From NCBI GenBank assembly GCA_019753175.1, contig JAIELK010000010.1, forward strand, positions 144,417-208,416: a stretch of 64,000 nt of DNA. The letters run 5' to 3'. Shown in pieces: positions 1 through 8,864 of the stretch (positions within the stretch are counted from its first letter, which is position 1; each line of letters starts with the position of its first letter). Made by a program: the position numbers and the translations under genes. The notes below the pieces were generated by a model. It saw only the letters and a program-made list of their open reading frames with translations. It searched no databases and had not been told where the DNA came from. The DNA is from Hyphomonadaceae bacterium. Its GTDB lineage: Bacteria; Pseudomonadota; Alphaproteobacteria; Caulobacterales; Aquidulcibacteraceae.

Positions 1-1086
1 GATCATGCGACTGCGTTCGCTGATCGCGTCCTGCGGCAGCGCGCCGAGATCGATGTAGGCGATGAACTCGGTGAGGAAGAGCTTCGTGCCGAGGATCGCG
101 CCGCCTTCTTGGGCGTCCGCCCACGGCAAACCGATCCCCCAAGCGACAGGCGCAAACGCATACCCGAAAATGCGCTGGAGCGTCAGCAGCTCCCCATCCA
201 CCGGCCCGGCGATGGCCAGCAGGTTGTTGATGATCCACACGAAGGCCACGAACACGATCAGGAACGCCGCGACATTGACGGCTACCATCACGCCGTCCTG
301 AACGCCGCGCGTGACCGCGTCCATTGAGCTTTCGTATTTGAGGTCGATGCCCGGCTCGAGATGTGCGCCACCCCGCTCCTCTGGGATCATGATGCGCGCC
401 AGCAATATCCCGGCGGGCGCCGAGATGATCGAGGCGACCAACACGTGTCCCGCGGCGTTGGTTAGTGTCGGCTGCAGGATCACCGCGTACGCGACCATGG
501 TTGATCCGGCGACCGTCGCCAGCCCCACCACCATCATCAGGAAGAGCTCCGAGCGCGTCAGCCGATCGAGATAGGCGCGAATGACGATCGGCGACTCGAC
601 CATGCCCATGAAGATGTTGGCGGCGACGGCAAGCGCGGAAGGTCCAGTCAGCCCCATGGTGCGCTGGAACAGAAATCCAAACCCTTGGGTGACCCACTTT
701 AGGATTTTCCAGTGCCAGAGCAGCGCAGAAAGCGCTGAGATCACCAGGATCAAGGGCAGGACGCGAAACCCAAAGATGAACGGGGGCGGGGCGTTCTCAG
801 GCAGCCGGGCGTATGGCTGCTCGCCGCCGCCGAGATAGCCGAACACGAACTGAGTGCCCTGGTCCGTGGCTCGTGCGAGGCCGTCGACAGCCGCCGTCAC
901 TCCGTTCAGCACCGCCTGCGCGTTGGGCACTGCGAAGAGGGCCAAGACGAGACCAGCCTGAAGCCCAAGCGCGCCAAGGGTCAGAAAAAAGGGAAATCTT
1001 CGTTTGTTCTCTGAAAACAGCCACGCAATGAGGAGAATGACGACAAGCGCGCCAAGGCTGCGCGCGTTATCCGGTGCATAAGCCAA
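1..1086 (-). CDS. nupC: Concentrative nucleoside transporter (NupC/CNT family), 3' end cut by window edge
   Basis: An open minus-strand frame of 362 codons runs off the left edge without a stop. It reads as a multi-helix inner-membrane protein; the distal part carries the stretch GTKLFLTEFIAYIDLG, close to the CNT signature around a conserved glutamate. CNT proteins import nucleosides by cation symport and are usually about 400-430 residues, so about 50 residues are missing. No ATG fits this frame near the N-terminus. I chose TTG at 1086 because a purine-rich AGGGGGAG lies about 8 bases upstream. Family assignment is by motif recognition; substrate is inferred from the family. Confidence 0.8.
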   Translation of the reverse strand, partial: MAYAPDNARSLGALVVILLIAWLFSENKRRFPFFLTLGALGLQAGLVLALFAVPNAQAVLNGVTAAVDGLARATDQGTQFVFGYLGGGEQPYARLPENAPPPFIFGFRVLPLILVISALSALLWHWKILKWVTQGFGFLFQRTMGLTGPSALAVAANIFMGMVESPIVIRAYLDRLTRSELFLMMVVGLATVAGSTMVAYAVILQPTLTNAAGHVLVASIISAPAGILLARIMIPEERGGAHLEPGIDLKYESSMDAVTRGVQDGVMVAVNVAAFLIVFVAFVWIINNLLAIAGPVDGELLTLQRIFGYAFAPVAWGIGLPWADAQEGGAILGTKLFLTEFIAYIDLGALPQDAISERSRMI

Positions 1087-1266
1087 ACCCCAACTCCCCC
1101 TGCGAATGACAGAGGCTAATGCCGGCTCCGCACCCGCGCAACGTCTCATTTGCTCAGAAAATCAGTGGGATGAAAGGCTCGCAAGGCGTCCGCGTATTGA
1201 TGTGGAAGGCAGCTTTGCGGATTTTTTCTGGGCGGCGGCGCCCCGCCCCGGCTAGTTTATGGACCA

Positions 1267-3219
1267 ATGCTGGTGCTCGCGATCCTCTTGGCGCTTCAGA
1301 CGGCGGCGGCCGTAGTCGGCTTCGCCTATTTGTGGCGCCGGCTGCGAAGGAACGAGGCCGAAATCGCCCGGTTGAACGAGCAGCTGGACGCCATGCGCAG
1401 CGCACCCAAGGCGCGCTACGCAAGCGAGGCGTCCGCCGGACCCTCGCCCACCGTTGTCAAGCTGCCCGGTGCGGCTGCGGGATCCAAGCAGGCTCGTCAG
1501 CACATGCGTGCGCCATCGCGTGAGATGATTGGCGGTCTGGTGCTGGCAGTCTTGGCCGCAGCGCCATCGCTGGGGCTTGCGCTTGGGGTCGATCCAAGTT
1601 GGGTCGTCGGGTTTGGCGTTTTGGCAGGTGCGGCCATGATTGCCGCCGCCTTCGACAAGCGCTGGGCCGCCGCAGCTTGGCCCGCGGTCATCACTGTTGC
1701 AGTCTGGAGCGCCCTCGCGTTCGCGCTGGAGGTCGATCTGCGCGCGCCTGCGGCCGCACTCTGCATCGCCGGAGTAACCGGTGTTGTCTATGCGCGGTGG
1801 CGAACACTCACGCCAGGCGGCGCCATGGCGCTCCTAGCCGCCTTGGTTCTGCTCTTCATCGGCGCCCAGCAAGGCATGATCAGCGCTCATGGCGCTGCCT
1901 TTGCAATCGTCGTAGCGAGCGCCGCTGTCGCGGGCGCTCAGGTACGAGCCGAGCCGTTGCATCTCGGCGCGTTCGCGGCGGCGCTCGCGGGCCTTTTCGT
2001 TCTCACCGGTCAGAACATCGCCGCAGTGTGGTTCACGCCGATTTCCGCATGGATGGGCGCCCTGTTCTTCGCCGTTGCCGCGGTGCGCGTCCCCGGCGCC
2101 GGCTCGCGCGGCGCAACGTTGGCGATGACCGGCATCGTCGCGCCGCTGCTCGCCGTTGGCATGCTGCACCGCGCCAACCATGCGTTGGCCGAACCCTGGA
2201 CAGCGGGTCTCGGCTTCCTCACGGTCGCCCTGCTTGCCTCGGCGCTCCTCGCGGCGACGTGGCGGCGCGCGCCCTTCGCCAAGCTGGGCTTGACCCCTTG
2301 GCTGCTGGGGCTTGGCGCCTTCACCGCGTTTGCGCTCGCCGCAGGTCTGCTGTCCGTAACGGGATTGGCGACCATGGCGTTCGGCGCGTTGGCGGTTGGT
2401 CTTCTAGCGCTCGACAAGCGCTGGCCAGCGGCGCTGTGGAGGTTGCTGGCGTTTCTGGCGGGGCTTTTCTCGATTGGCCACGCGCTTGAAAACGCACGCG
2501 CCACGCTGACCGAAATCGTGCCTATCGCTCCGCTGTTTGCCGTGTTGGCGGGGCCAGCGGCGGGGGCGGTACTTTACGGCGTCGCAGCACGTCTGGCGGC
2601 GCGTTCCAATGTGCCCAAACCGATTACAGGAAGCGTACTCGAAGCAACGAGTTTCGCGCTCGCAATGCTCGCTGCTCATGTGGTCTTGCGTCTCGTGAGC
2701 TCAGGCGGAGCGCCGATGCTGGAGCCCATCGGCTTCTTTGAGGCGTGCGCACATATCAGCGTATGGCTGTTCGCGGCATTGCTTGTGGCTGCCCGCTCCG
2801 ACCACGCGGCGAGAACGACCTCGGCGCAGGTGCTCAGTCTTGCCGGGTTGTCGGCGATTTCGTTGTCCGCAATCTTGTGGTTCACGCCTTATTGGGTGGA
2901 GCGAACAAGCGCAGCCGAGTGGCATCCAGCGCTCGGGTTCTTACTGCTCAGCGTATTGTGCTGGTCGCACTGGGCATTGTGGCGCGGAAGGGCTGACGAT
3001 ACGCCAACGCGCGCCTCGCTTGCAGCGGCCGGCGCCACCATGGCGGGCGCCGCGGTGCTGTGGCTCATGGGCGTCGACGCCATTCCTCCCTGGGGGAAGG
3101 CGACACTCTCCGGCCTTGCTATTACCGCCGCGATTGCGCTGAACTTCGCACCTGGCGTCGTCGCCGGCGCGCACGACATTCGCCGCTTCACACGCCGATC
3201 CGACATGGCGATGCGTTAG
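1267..3219 (+). CDS. DUF2339 family multi-pass membrane protein
   Basis: A 650-residue protein that is almost entirely hydrophobic helices. An N-terminal membrane helix (about residues 1-22) is followed by a short charged coiled coil (RRLRRNEAEIARLNEQL), then a long series of Ala/Gly/Leu-rich transmembrane segments to the C-terminus. This arrangement is typical of DUF2339 proteins, whose function is unknown; many are longer (about 850-1000 residues), so this is a short member. The upstream 180 bases contain no obvious strong ribosome site. Its stop overlaps the stop of the convergent lytic transglycosylase by 4 bases. Confidence 0.6.
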   Translation: MLVLAILLALQTAAAVVGFAYLWRRLRRNEAEIARLNEQLDAMRSAPKARYASEASAGPSPTVVKLPGAAAGSKQARQHMRAPSREMIGGLVLAVLAAAPSLGLALGVDPSWVVGFGVLAGAAMIAAAFDKRWAAAAWPAVITVAVWSALAFALEVDLRAPAAALCIAGVTGVVYARWRTLTPGGAMALLAALVLLFIGAQQGMISAHGAAFAIVVASAAVAGAQVRAEPLHLGAFAAALAGLFVLTGQNIAAVWFTPISAWMGALFFAVAAVRVPGAGSRGATLAMTGIVAPLLAVGMLHRANHALAEPWTAGLGFLTVALLASALLAATWRRAPFAKLGLTPWLLGLGAFTAFALAAGLLSVTGLATMAFGALAVGLLALDKRWPAALWRLLAFLAGLFSIGHALENARATLTEIVPIAPLFAVLAGPAAGAVLYGVAARLAARSNVPKPITGSVLEATSFALAMLAAHVVLRLVSSGGAPMLEPIGFFEACAHISVWLFAALLVAARSDHAARTTSAQVLSLAGLSAISLSAILWFTPYWVERTSAAEWHPALGFLLLSVLCWSHWALWRGRADDTPTRASLAAAGATMAGAAVLWLMGVDAIPPWGKATLSGLAITAAIALNFAPGVVAGAHDIRRFTRRSDMAMR

Positions 3220-3980
3220 CGCTCAGAAAAGCGGGCATAGACGGACAGCGCATCACGTGTGTCGCGCCGATCCTCTTCATTGTTTCGGAGCAGCGGCAAC
3301 AGCGCGAACGTAAACAGCGCCTCGGCCAGTGCGGGCGACAACGGCGACGGCGCATCATCACCTCTGCGCTCGACTTCGCCACGCCCTGCGATCGAAGCGC
3401 CCGCATCAAGCGATAGGCGATCAAGCAGGCCTTGGGCCGAGCGTGCTTGCCCATTGGCGTAGAAAAGGCCGCGATTGGCCAAAGCCTCGCGCGGGAACAG
3501 CGCGCTGGCGTCTGGCGCACCATGCGCGGCGGCTTCGATCAACCGCACAGCACCCCCCGACCCCATCACGTGTGCTGCGTACAACTCGCCCGCACTTGGC
3601 GGGCGTCCGAGACGGGCTTGCAGTGTCTGAGCGTTTTCGCGCGCCAGTTCACCGGCCATGCGCGCGGAGAGTTCCGGATCGTTGCGGAGCGCCAGGATGT
3701 TGCGCCGTGTCGTGGGGTCCGCTCCTGCCCGCAACGCAGCAGCTTCGTTGGCGAGACCGTGCGACGGCCCATGCCGCCGCACCATGTCGAGCCACGTGCT
3801 CTCGATAAACTGAAAGAGCCCCGTCGCGCTTGACGTGCCAGCGCGCGCGGTCGGGTTGAACGCGCTTTCGCGACGCGCCGTTTCCACCAGCAAAGAGAAA
3901 TCCACGCCTGTCGCGTCCGCCGCGCGCCGAATGGCGGCGCGAACTCCATCCGACGATAGGGGCGCGAGCGGGTCGCTCAT
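3216..3980 (-). CDS. Lytic transglycosylase SLT-domain protein
   Basis: A 254-residue protein with an N-terminal SLT goose-lysozyme-like domain: the ESAFNP motif with presumed catalytic Glu38, followed by GLFQF (54-58) and a Trp-rich STWLDM segment. Such enzymes cleave the MurNAc-GlcNAc bond of peptidoglycan forming 1,6-anhydro ends. No signal peptide is visible, so export may use another route or the protein may act on flagellar or secretion structures as some short SLT proteins do. It is the last gene of the minus-strand run, 23 bases after the PepSY gene. The C-terminal half is Ala/Arg-rich without a recognised domain. Confidence 0.75.
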   Translation of the reverse strand: MSDPLAPLSSDGVRAAIRRAADATGVDFSLLVETARRESAFNPTARAGTSSATGLFQFIESTWLDMVRRHGPSHGLANEAAALRAGADPTTRRNILALRNDPELSARMAGELARENAQTLQARLGRPPSAGELYAAHVMGSGGAVRLIEAAAHGAPDASALFPREALANRGLFYANGQARSAQGLLDRLSLDAGASIAGRGEVERRGDDAPSPLSPALAEALFTFALLPLLRNNEEDRRDTRDALSVYARFSER

Positions 3981-4003
3981 AAGCGCGCCCTGAGCTGGTG
4001 CGG

Positions 4004-4699
4004 TTAACGTTTTGTGAATCGCAATCGATAGGGAAACAGAACGAATCCCGCGATCACAACAATGAGGCTGATGAGGCTCGCGGCAACCAGCAGTCCATTG
4101 TTGAAATCTTCGTGGTCACGCCAATCCATGATGTGCAACGCCCAGAGCGCGTCGTAGGCGCGCCAGAGATCGGAGCGGCGCGCCGTTACGCGACCGGTAT
4201 CGGCGGCCACAAACACGGCCAGCCCCTCAGCGTCCTCGAAGGCGATGCGCCAAGCCGGCAACGCGCCGCGATATTCGGGGCTCTCTTGCGTAACCAGCGT
4301 AGCGCTTCGGATTGCCGGGGCGTCCGCCACGTAGGTGGACGCAATGGCGCGTGCGCTGGCTTCGTCGAGCGGCGATAGCAGCCGCCGCGTTGCAACATCG
4401 ATCAGCATTGGCGCGCGGTCAGCGAACTCCACGATCGCCAACGCCTCACCCCGCACACCGCGTTCGTAAGCAATGCGCGACGGCGGCTCCGGGAAGAACG
4501 CCGCCAACTCGGCCGGCGCGGGGAGCTCCCTGGGGTCAAGCGGCGTGACCGCTGCTTCAGCGATGCGATGCTCGCTGCGCACCCGTTCGATCGGGTAGAG
4601 CGCGAAGAATAGGCCCGAAGTCACCCAGAACAGCACTTGCACGCCAACGACCAACGCCAGCCATTTGTGCAGCCAGGATGCGGCGGCGGCGATGCGCAT
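4004..4699 (-). CDS. PepSY-domain inner-membrane protein
   Basis: I start this 231-residue protein at the ATG at 4699, which overlaps the stop of the upstream acyl-CoA dehydrogenase (TAATG); a longer upstream frame only reads through that gene. One N-terminal transmembrane helix (about residues 13-37, after SWLHKW) and one C-terminal helix flank a periplasmic region of PepSY type, with the typical LWALHIMDW near the second helix. PepSY membrane proteins often accompany iron uptake or reductases; here the context gives no specific role. It resembles half of a full-length PepSY_TM protein. Confidence 0.65.
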   Translation of the reverse strand: MRIAAAASWLHKWLALVVGVQVLFWVTSGLFFALYPIERVRSEHRIAEAAVTPLDPRELPAPAELAAFFPEPPSRIAYERGVRGEALAIVEFADRAPMLIDVATRRLLSPLDEASARAIASTYVADAPAIRSATLVTQESPEYRGALPAWRIAFEDAEGLAVFVAADTGRVTARRSDLWRAYDALWALHIMDWRDHEDFNNGLLVAASLISLIVVIAGFVLFPYRLRFTKR

Positions 4700-5871
4700 T
4701 AATAGCTCTTCGGCAAGCCGAGCACCCGCTCGGCGATGTAGTTGAGGATCATTTCGCGAGACACCGGCGCGATACGCGCGATCATCGCTTCGCGAAAATA
4801 GCGCTCGACGAAGTATTCCTTGGCATAGCCCATGCCGCCATGCACGAGCACGGACGTCTCGCACGCTCTAAATCCTGCTTCGGCGCCGAGATATTTCGCG
4901 GCGTTCGCTTCCGCGCCGCAATCGCGTCCAGAATCGTAGAGCGCCGCCGCTTTGAACGTCAGCAAGTCTGCCGCTTCGAGTTCGGCCCACGCTCTTGCGA
5001 GCGGATGCTGAATGCCTTGATTTTGGCCGATCGGGCGGCCAAACACGATGCGCTCCTTCGCATACTGCGCCGCCCGCTTCAGCGCCGCTCGTCCGAGACC
5101 AATCGCTTCGGCGGCAAACAAGACGCGCTCGGGATTGAGGCCGCTAAGCAAGATTTTGAATCCAGCGCCTTCTTCGCCAATCAATTCAGCATCGGAAACC
5201 TCAAGGTCTTCGATGAAAAGCGTGTTGCACTCGACGGCCTTGCGGCCCATTTTGGGGATCGGATTGGCCTCGATCCTTGTGCGATCGAAATCCGCATAGA
5301 AGAGCGAGAGGCCGTCCGTGGGGCGCCTGACTTGATCCTTCGGCGTCGTGCGCGCGATGATCAGAATCTTGTTGGCGCGCTGTGCGTTCGTCGTCCAGAT
5401 TTTTCGTCCGCGAATGCGATAGCCGCGATTGGTGCGTTCGGCCCGCGTCTCCAAGCTTGCCGTGTCGAGGCCGCTGTTTGGTTCGGTCACGGCGAAGCAC
5501 GCCTTGTCGGTCCCATCGATCGCGGGCGGCAGGAAACGCTGCTGCTGTTCGGGCGTGCCGAACTTCACGATCGGCATGAGCCCGAAGATGTTGAGGTGAA
5601 TCGCGCTGGCGCCGGAAAAGCCTGCACCAGACGCCGCCACTGTCTGCATCATCAGCGCAGCTTCGGTGAGCCCGAGCCCTGCGCCGCCGACGCTTTCCGG
5701 CATGGCGACGCCCAACCATCCGCCCGCGGCGACATCAGCCACAAACTGCTCGGGAAAGTCGCCGCTTTCGTCGGTCTTCAGCCAGTAGTGGTCGTCATAC
5801 TTCGAGCAGATCTTCTCGATCGCTTCTTTGATCGCACTTTGTGCTTCCGTGGGTTCGATTCCGATCGTCAT
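4699..5871 (-). CDS. Acyl-CoA dehydrogenase family protein
   Basis: A 390-residue flavoprotein of normal length for the family. It shows the FAD/substrate-binding AVTEPNSGLD motif, the middle beta domain (GRKIWTTNA) and the C-terminal signature VHGGMGYAKEYFVERYFRE. The reaction would be alpha,beta-dehydrogenation of an acyl-CoA with electrons passed to ETF. The start at 5871 overlaps the stop of the FAD oxidoreductase gene (TGATG), so the two are translationally coupled. The acyl substrate cannot be told from sequence alone. Confidence 0.85.
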   Translation of the reverse strand: MTIGIEPTEAQSAIKEAIEKICSKYDDHYWLKTDESGDFPEQFVADVAAGGWLGVAMPESVGGAGLGLTEAALMMQTVAASGAGFSGASAIHLNIFGLMPIVKFGTPEQQQRFLPPAIDGTDKACFAVTEPNSGLDTASLETRAERTNRGYRIRGRKIWTTNAQRANKILIIARTTPKDQVRRPTDGLSLFYADFDRTRIEANPIPKMGRKAVECNTLFIEDLEVSDAELIGEEGAGFKILLSGLNPERVLFAAEAIGLGRAALKRAAQYAKERIVFGRPIGQNQGIQHPLARAWAELEAADLLTFKAAALYDSGRDCGAEANAAKYLGAEAGFRACETSVLVHGGMGYAKEYFVERYFREAMIARIAPVSREMILNYIAERVLGLPKSY

Positions 5872-6938
5872 CAGGCTTCAAATCTCTGCGGCGAGAGCGC
5901 CGACCATTCGGGCGGAACGTCCGCGCCAAACACGTAAGCGCTTATGATCTCCGCAGTCACTGGCGCCAAGAGCCAGCCGGCGCGCGAATGGCCCGCGGCC
6001 ACAAGCAAGCCATCCCCGGATGGGCCGATCATCGGCCAGCCGTCCGGCGACATGGGCCGGATGCCCGCCCATGCCTTCTCGCCTTGCTTCACGACGCCCG
6101 GCAGCAGCGCTTCCGCCGCCGAGAGCAACTCAACACTCCGCGCGGGCTCCGCGCGGCGATCGTAACGGTCATACTCCAGGGTTGCGCCCAGGACGACATC
6201 CTCGCGGCGCGGGGCGAGGTAGAAACCGGGCGCGCGAAGGGTTCGCTCGAGCGTCCGAGCCACCTCGACCTGAACCAACTGCCCCTTCGCGGGGCGCACA
6301 TGCCGCAACGCCGGCGCAGCAGCCGCCAGCTTGGCATTCGCCCAGACGCCTGGCACCAGCACGATCGCGTCCGCTTCGTAAACCCGCCCATCATGGGTAA
6401 GGGCGGCATGAGTCGTGACGTTGGCGATGTCGGTGTGGAAGTCGATCAACACGCCTAGCGCGCGCGCCTCCATCTGCAGACCCGATAGAACCCTCAGCGG
6501 GTCCGCCACGCCTTCGTCAGTCACATGCACGGCATGGTCCAGCTTGATGTCGAACGGCAACAACCTGCGCACGTCTCGCGCGGATGTCCGCTTTGCCGCC
6601 CTCCCGAAACGCTCAGCGTTGATGCGCAGCGCCTCGGCGCCGTGCTCATCCCTGCTGACGACGACAGCACCGTCAAACCGCACCCCGTCCGCCCACGCAG
6701 CGCCTTCGCGCTTGCGTCGCCAGAGTTCGAACGACGCCCAGGCCAGCGCGTCATGCGGCGATGCTTGACCTTCCAGCGGAGCGAGCATTCCCGCCGCCGC
6801 CGCCGATGCTATCGGCCCATACGGCGTGGGATGCTCTGGCTCCGCTTCGCACACCGTGACGTGTGCGCCGCCTTGCCTCAGCACTATCGCGCACCAGAGA
6901 CCAACGACACCGCCGCCGACGATGACGACCTTCTTCAT
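5871..6938 (-). CDS. FAD-dependent oxidoreductase, D-amino-acid oxidase/glycine oxidase type
   Basis: A 355-residue protein with an N-terminal dinucleotide-binding motif (IVGGGVVGLWCA) and the C-terminal GIRPMSPDGWPMIGP and GHSRAGWLLAP segments of the DAO family, which oxidise amines or imino acids with FAD. It resembles glycine oxidase ThiO and D-amino acid dehydrogenases, but no thiamine genes are near, so I do not assign thiO. It overlaps the upstream SLOG gene by ATGA at 6935-6938. Confidence 0.75.
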   Translation of the reverse strand: MKKVVIVGGGVVGLWCAIVLRQGGAHVTVCEAEPEHPTPYGPIASAAAAGMLAPLEGQASPHDALAWASFELWRRKREGAAWADGVRFDGAVVVSRDEHGAEALRINAERFGRAAKRTSARDVRRLLPFDIKLDHAVHVTDEGVADPLRVLSGLQMEARALGVLIDFHTDIANVTTHAALTHDGRVYEADAIVLVPGVWANAKLAAAAPALRHVRPAKGQLVQVEVARTLERTLRAPGFYLAPRREDVVLGATLEYDRYDRRAEPARSVELLSAAEALLPGVVKQGEKAWAGIRPMSPDGWPMIGPSGDGLLVAAGHSRAGWLLAPVTAEIISAYVFGADVPPEWSALSPQRFEA

Positions 6939-7600
6939 GCCACACGCATTTCAGGGGGACGCGCCGCGCGGCCGAAAGTCCGCGCCAGGGCTTCGTGCAG
7001 CTTACGGCGAAACGTGCCCGCTCGCGGCAAGGGCGCGGGACCAACCAGCACCGTCTTGCCGCCCTGAGCCGGAATCCACAGCACCAAACCGCCTTTCTCC
7101 AGCATCAGCGCGGCGACCTCCGACGTCCCGCCGGGGCCTTTCGGGGGCAAGCCATTCCAGACGCACAGCAGCAGATCGGCCTTCTCGATCAAGGCCCGAC
7201 CGACGGCGGCGTACGGCGCAGCGCCACCACCGCCGACCTTCTCCACCAATTCGTTCGACACCGGCAGGATGCGACGCGAAGCCCAGAGCAGTCGCTGGTA
7301 ATGTTCCTTCGACTCCTGATCGGCGAAGTCTTCCTCATATCGCTCCACCGAAAACGGCAACGGCGTCACCAAGCGCCAACCACGAGCAAGCGCCGCATCA
7401 GCAGCGTAGCGATCGGCGCCTTCCGCGATCGCCGAGTGCAGTACGCACCTTGGCGGGCCGTCGGTCGCCTCACGCGCGGCGTGCTCGGCTGCGTCAATGG
7501 CGCTCGCGATCTCGTGTTGGATGCGCGGCCTTTCCGGTTCCGGCAATTGATTGAGTCGATGGCCCGTCACCGCAACAATCAGCGGACGCGACGCGCTCAT
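6935..7600 (-). CDS. SLOG/Rossmann-like nucleotide-sensor-type protein
   Basis: A 221-residue single-domain protein. I start it at the ATG at 7600 inside the ATGA overlap with the patatin gene, rather than at the in-frame codon four residues upstream. Features suggesting the SLOG (DprA/YpsA-like) fold: VTGHR after strand 1 (residues 11-15), AEGADRYAAD (59-68) at a helix start, and GGTSEV (157-162) before a strand LVLWIPA. SLOG proteins bind nucleotides or nucleotide-derived ligands and several act as sensors in bacterial conflict systems. Its tight coupling to a patatin phospholipase suggests they act together; that is inference. Confidence 0.55.
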   Translation of the reverse strand: MSASRPLIVAVTGHRLNQLPEPERPRIQHEIASAIDAAEHAAREATDGPPRCVLHSAIAEGADRYAADAALARGWRLVTPLPFSVERYEEDFADQESKEHYQRLLWASRRILPVSNELVEKVGGGGAAPYAAVGRALIEKADLLLCVWNGLPPKGPGGTSEVAALMLEKGGLVLWIPAQGGKTVLVGPAPLPRAGTFRRKLHEALARTFGRAARPPEMRVA

Positions 7601-8829
7601 GCAGATCTCCACTCCGGCAGGTCGAACTTCGGATCGGGATAGGCCGCATCGACAAAAGTCCGGCCGAAGCCGACGCCAATCTCAAACAGCAGCTCCATGT
7701 TTTCCTTCCTGCCGTTATCCATGAGGTCGAGCGCATCCAGCGTGTCGACGTCAAGCTCGCGTCCCAACACCCGCTCAAGCGTCGTCATCGGCGGCGCGGG
7801 ATCACCGAGCGGCACCGCTCTTGGCTTCACATCGAGCGGCACGTCCATTCGCTGATAGTCGAGCAAGGGGTCGCCGCTGAAGCACACGCCGGCCATATCG
7901 CCGATCTCGGAATTGATGCGCCACGGCTTTCGCGGGGCGGAGAAGGCCTGCATCATCATCACGCCTTGCACCTGGGTGTCATGAACCATGGCGCGCAGCG
8001 CATGCACCCCGCGCAGGCCTGGCGGCAGCCCCTGGAACGCTCGGCCATTGACCGTCGGCCGCCGCATGCCCGTCCCGCACGACGTCATCATCAGATGGTC
8101 CGCACCCGGCTTCCAGCCGAAGCGATACGAAGGCTCCAGCGCCAGCATGAACAGCTGCAAACTCGGATTGTTGTTGGCGCCAACGGCGCCGTCCACGAAA
8201 TAGCCCTTCTGCGTCGGCCGGCGCTGTTCGTCGAATGCGATGTCGATGACGACCTCGTCGAAAAAGGTCGGCGCAGCCGCGCTCGCCAGCACGAGGTCGA
8301 CCAAACGATAGCTCTTGTTCGGATAGACGTCTGAACCGGGGGGCGGATCGTAGTACAGACCAAGCGGATGGTTGGTCAGCACCCATGCAGAGCCGGTATC
8401 GATCCGCTTTGTGTGGATAGCAAGGCCCGTGCGCAAATCCTGCGAGCCGAGCGTGCGCTGACCCATGACGCCCTGCAGTGCTTGCCGGAGCTTACCCGAC
8501 TCGAACTTGCAGTCGAGGAACAGGCCGTCGCCGGCCTTCCTTCCAAACACCTCGGGCCCGAGCCGCATGTAGAGCGCGATAAGTTCGTCGACGCTGAGAC
8601 CCAAGGCAAGGCCGGTGGCGATAATGGCGCCCGTCGACGTACCGCCGATCAGGTCGTAATAATCGCAAAGGCGAAACGCCTCGCCGACCCCGGAACGGCC
8701 ACGCAGTTCGTCCTCAAGCGGTTTGAGGAGGCCGAGCGTCAAAATTCCCTTCACCCCACCGCCATCGAGCGAGAGGATGCGCTTCGGCCCGGTGTCCGGC
8801 GACAAGTGCTCATAGAGAGTGCGCGCCAT
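7597..8829 (-). CDS. Patatin-like phospholipase
   Basis: A 410-residue protein with all patatin motifs: oxyanion-hole glycine loop DGGGVKG (22-28), nucleophile elbow GTSTG (Ser65) and the catalytic dyad DGA (Asp213) followed by GANNNP. The family hydrolyses acyl groups of membrane lipids. No signal peptide is visible, so it is presumably cytosolic. It overlaps the SLOG gene by 4 bases and begins 35 bases after the FolC-like gene. Patatin enzymes serve both as ordinary lipases and as membrane-attacking effectors of anti-phage systems such as CapV; which applies here is unknown. Confidence 0.88.
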   Translation of the reverse strand: MARTLYEHLSPDTGPKRILSLDGGGVKGILTLGLLKPLEDELRGRSGVGEAFRLCDYYDLIGGTSTGAIIATGLALGLSVDELIALYMRLGPEVFGRKAGDGLFLDCKFESGKLRQALQGVMGQRTLGSQDLRTGLAIHTKRIDTGSAWVLTNHPLGLYYDPPPGSDVYPNKSYRLVDLVLASAAAPTFFDEVVIDIAFDEQRRPTQKGYFVDGAVGANNNPSLQLFMLALEPSYRFGWKPGADHLMMTSCGTGMRRPTVNGRAFQGLPPGLRGVHALRAMVHDTQVQGVMMMQAFSAPRKPWRINSEIGDMAGVCFSGDPLLDYQRMDVPLDVKPRAVPLGDPAPPMTTLERVLGRELDVDTLDALDLMDNGRKENMELLFEIGVGFGRTFVDAAYPDPKFDLPEWRSA

Positions 8830-8864
8830 GGGGTCCCCCGGGCCCTTCTAGCCATCTCCGCGCA

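Noticed and set aside
4678..5937. Plus-strand open frame of 419 codons
   Set aside because: It lies antisense to the acyl-CoA dehydrogenase, has no recognisable domain and matches the high-GC shadow pattern.
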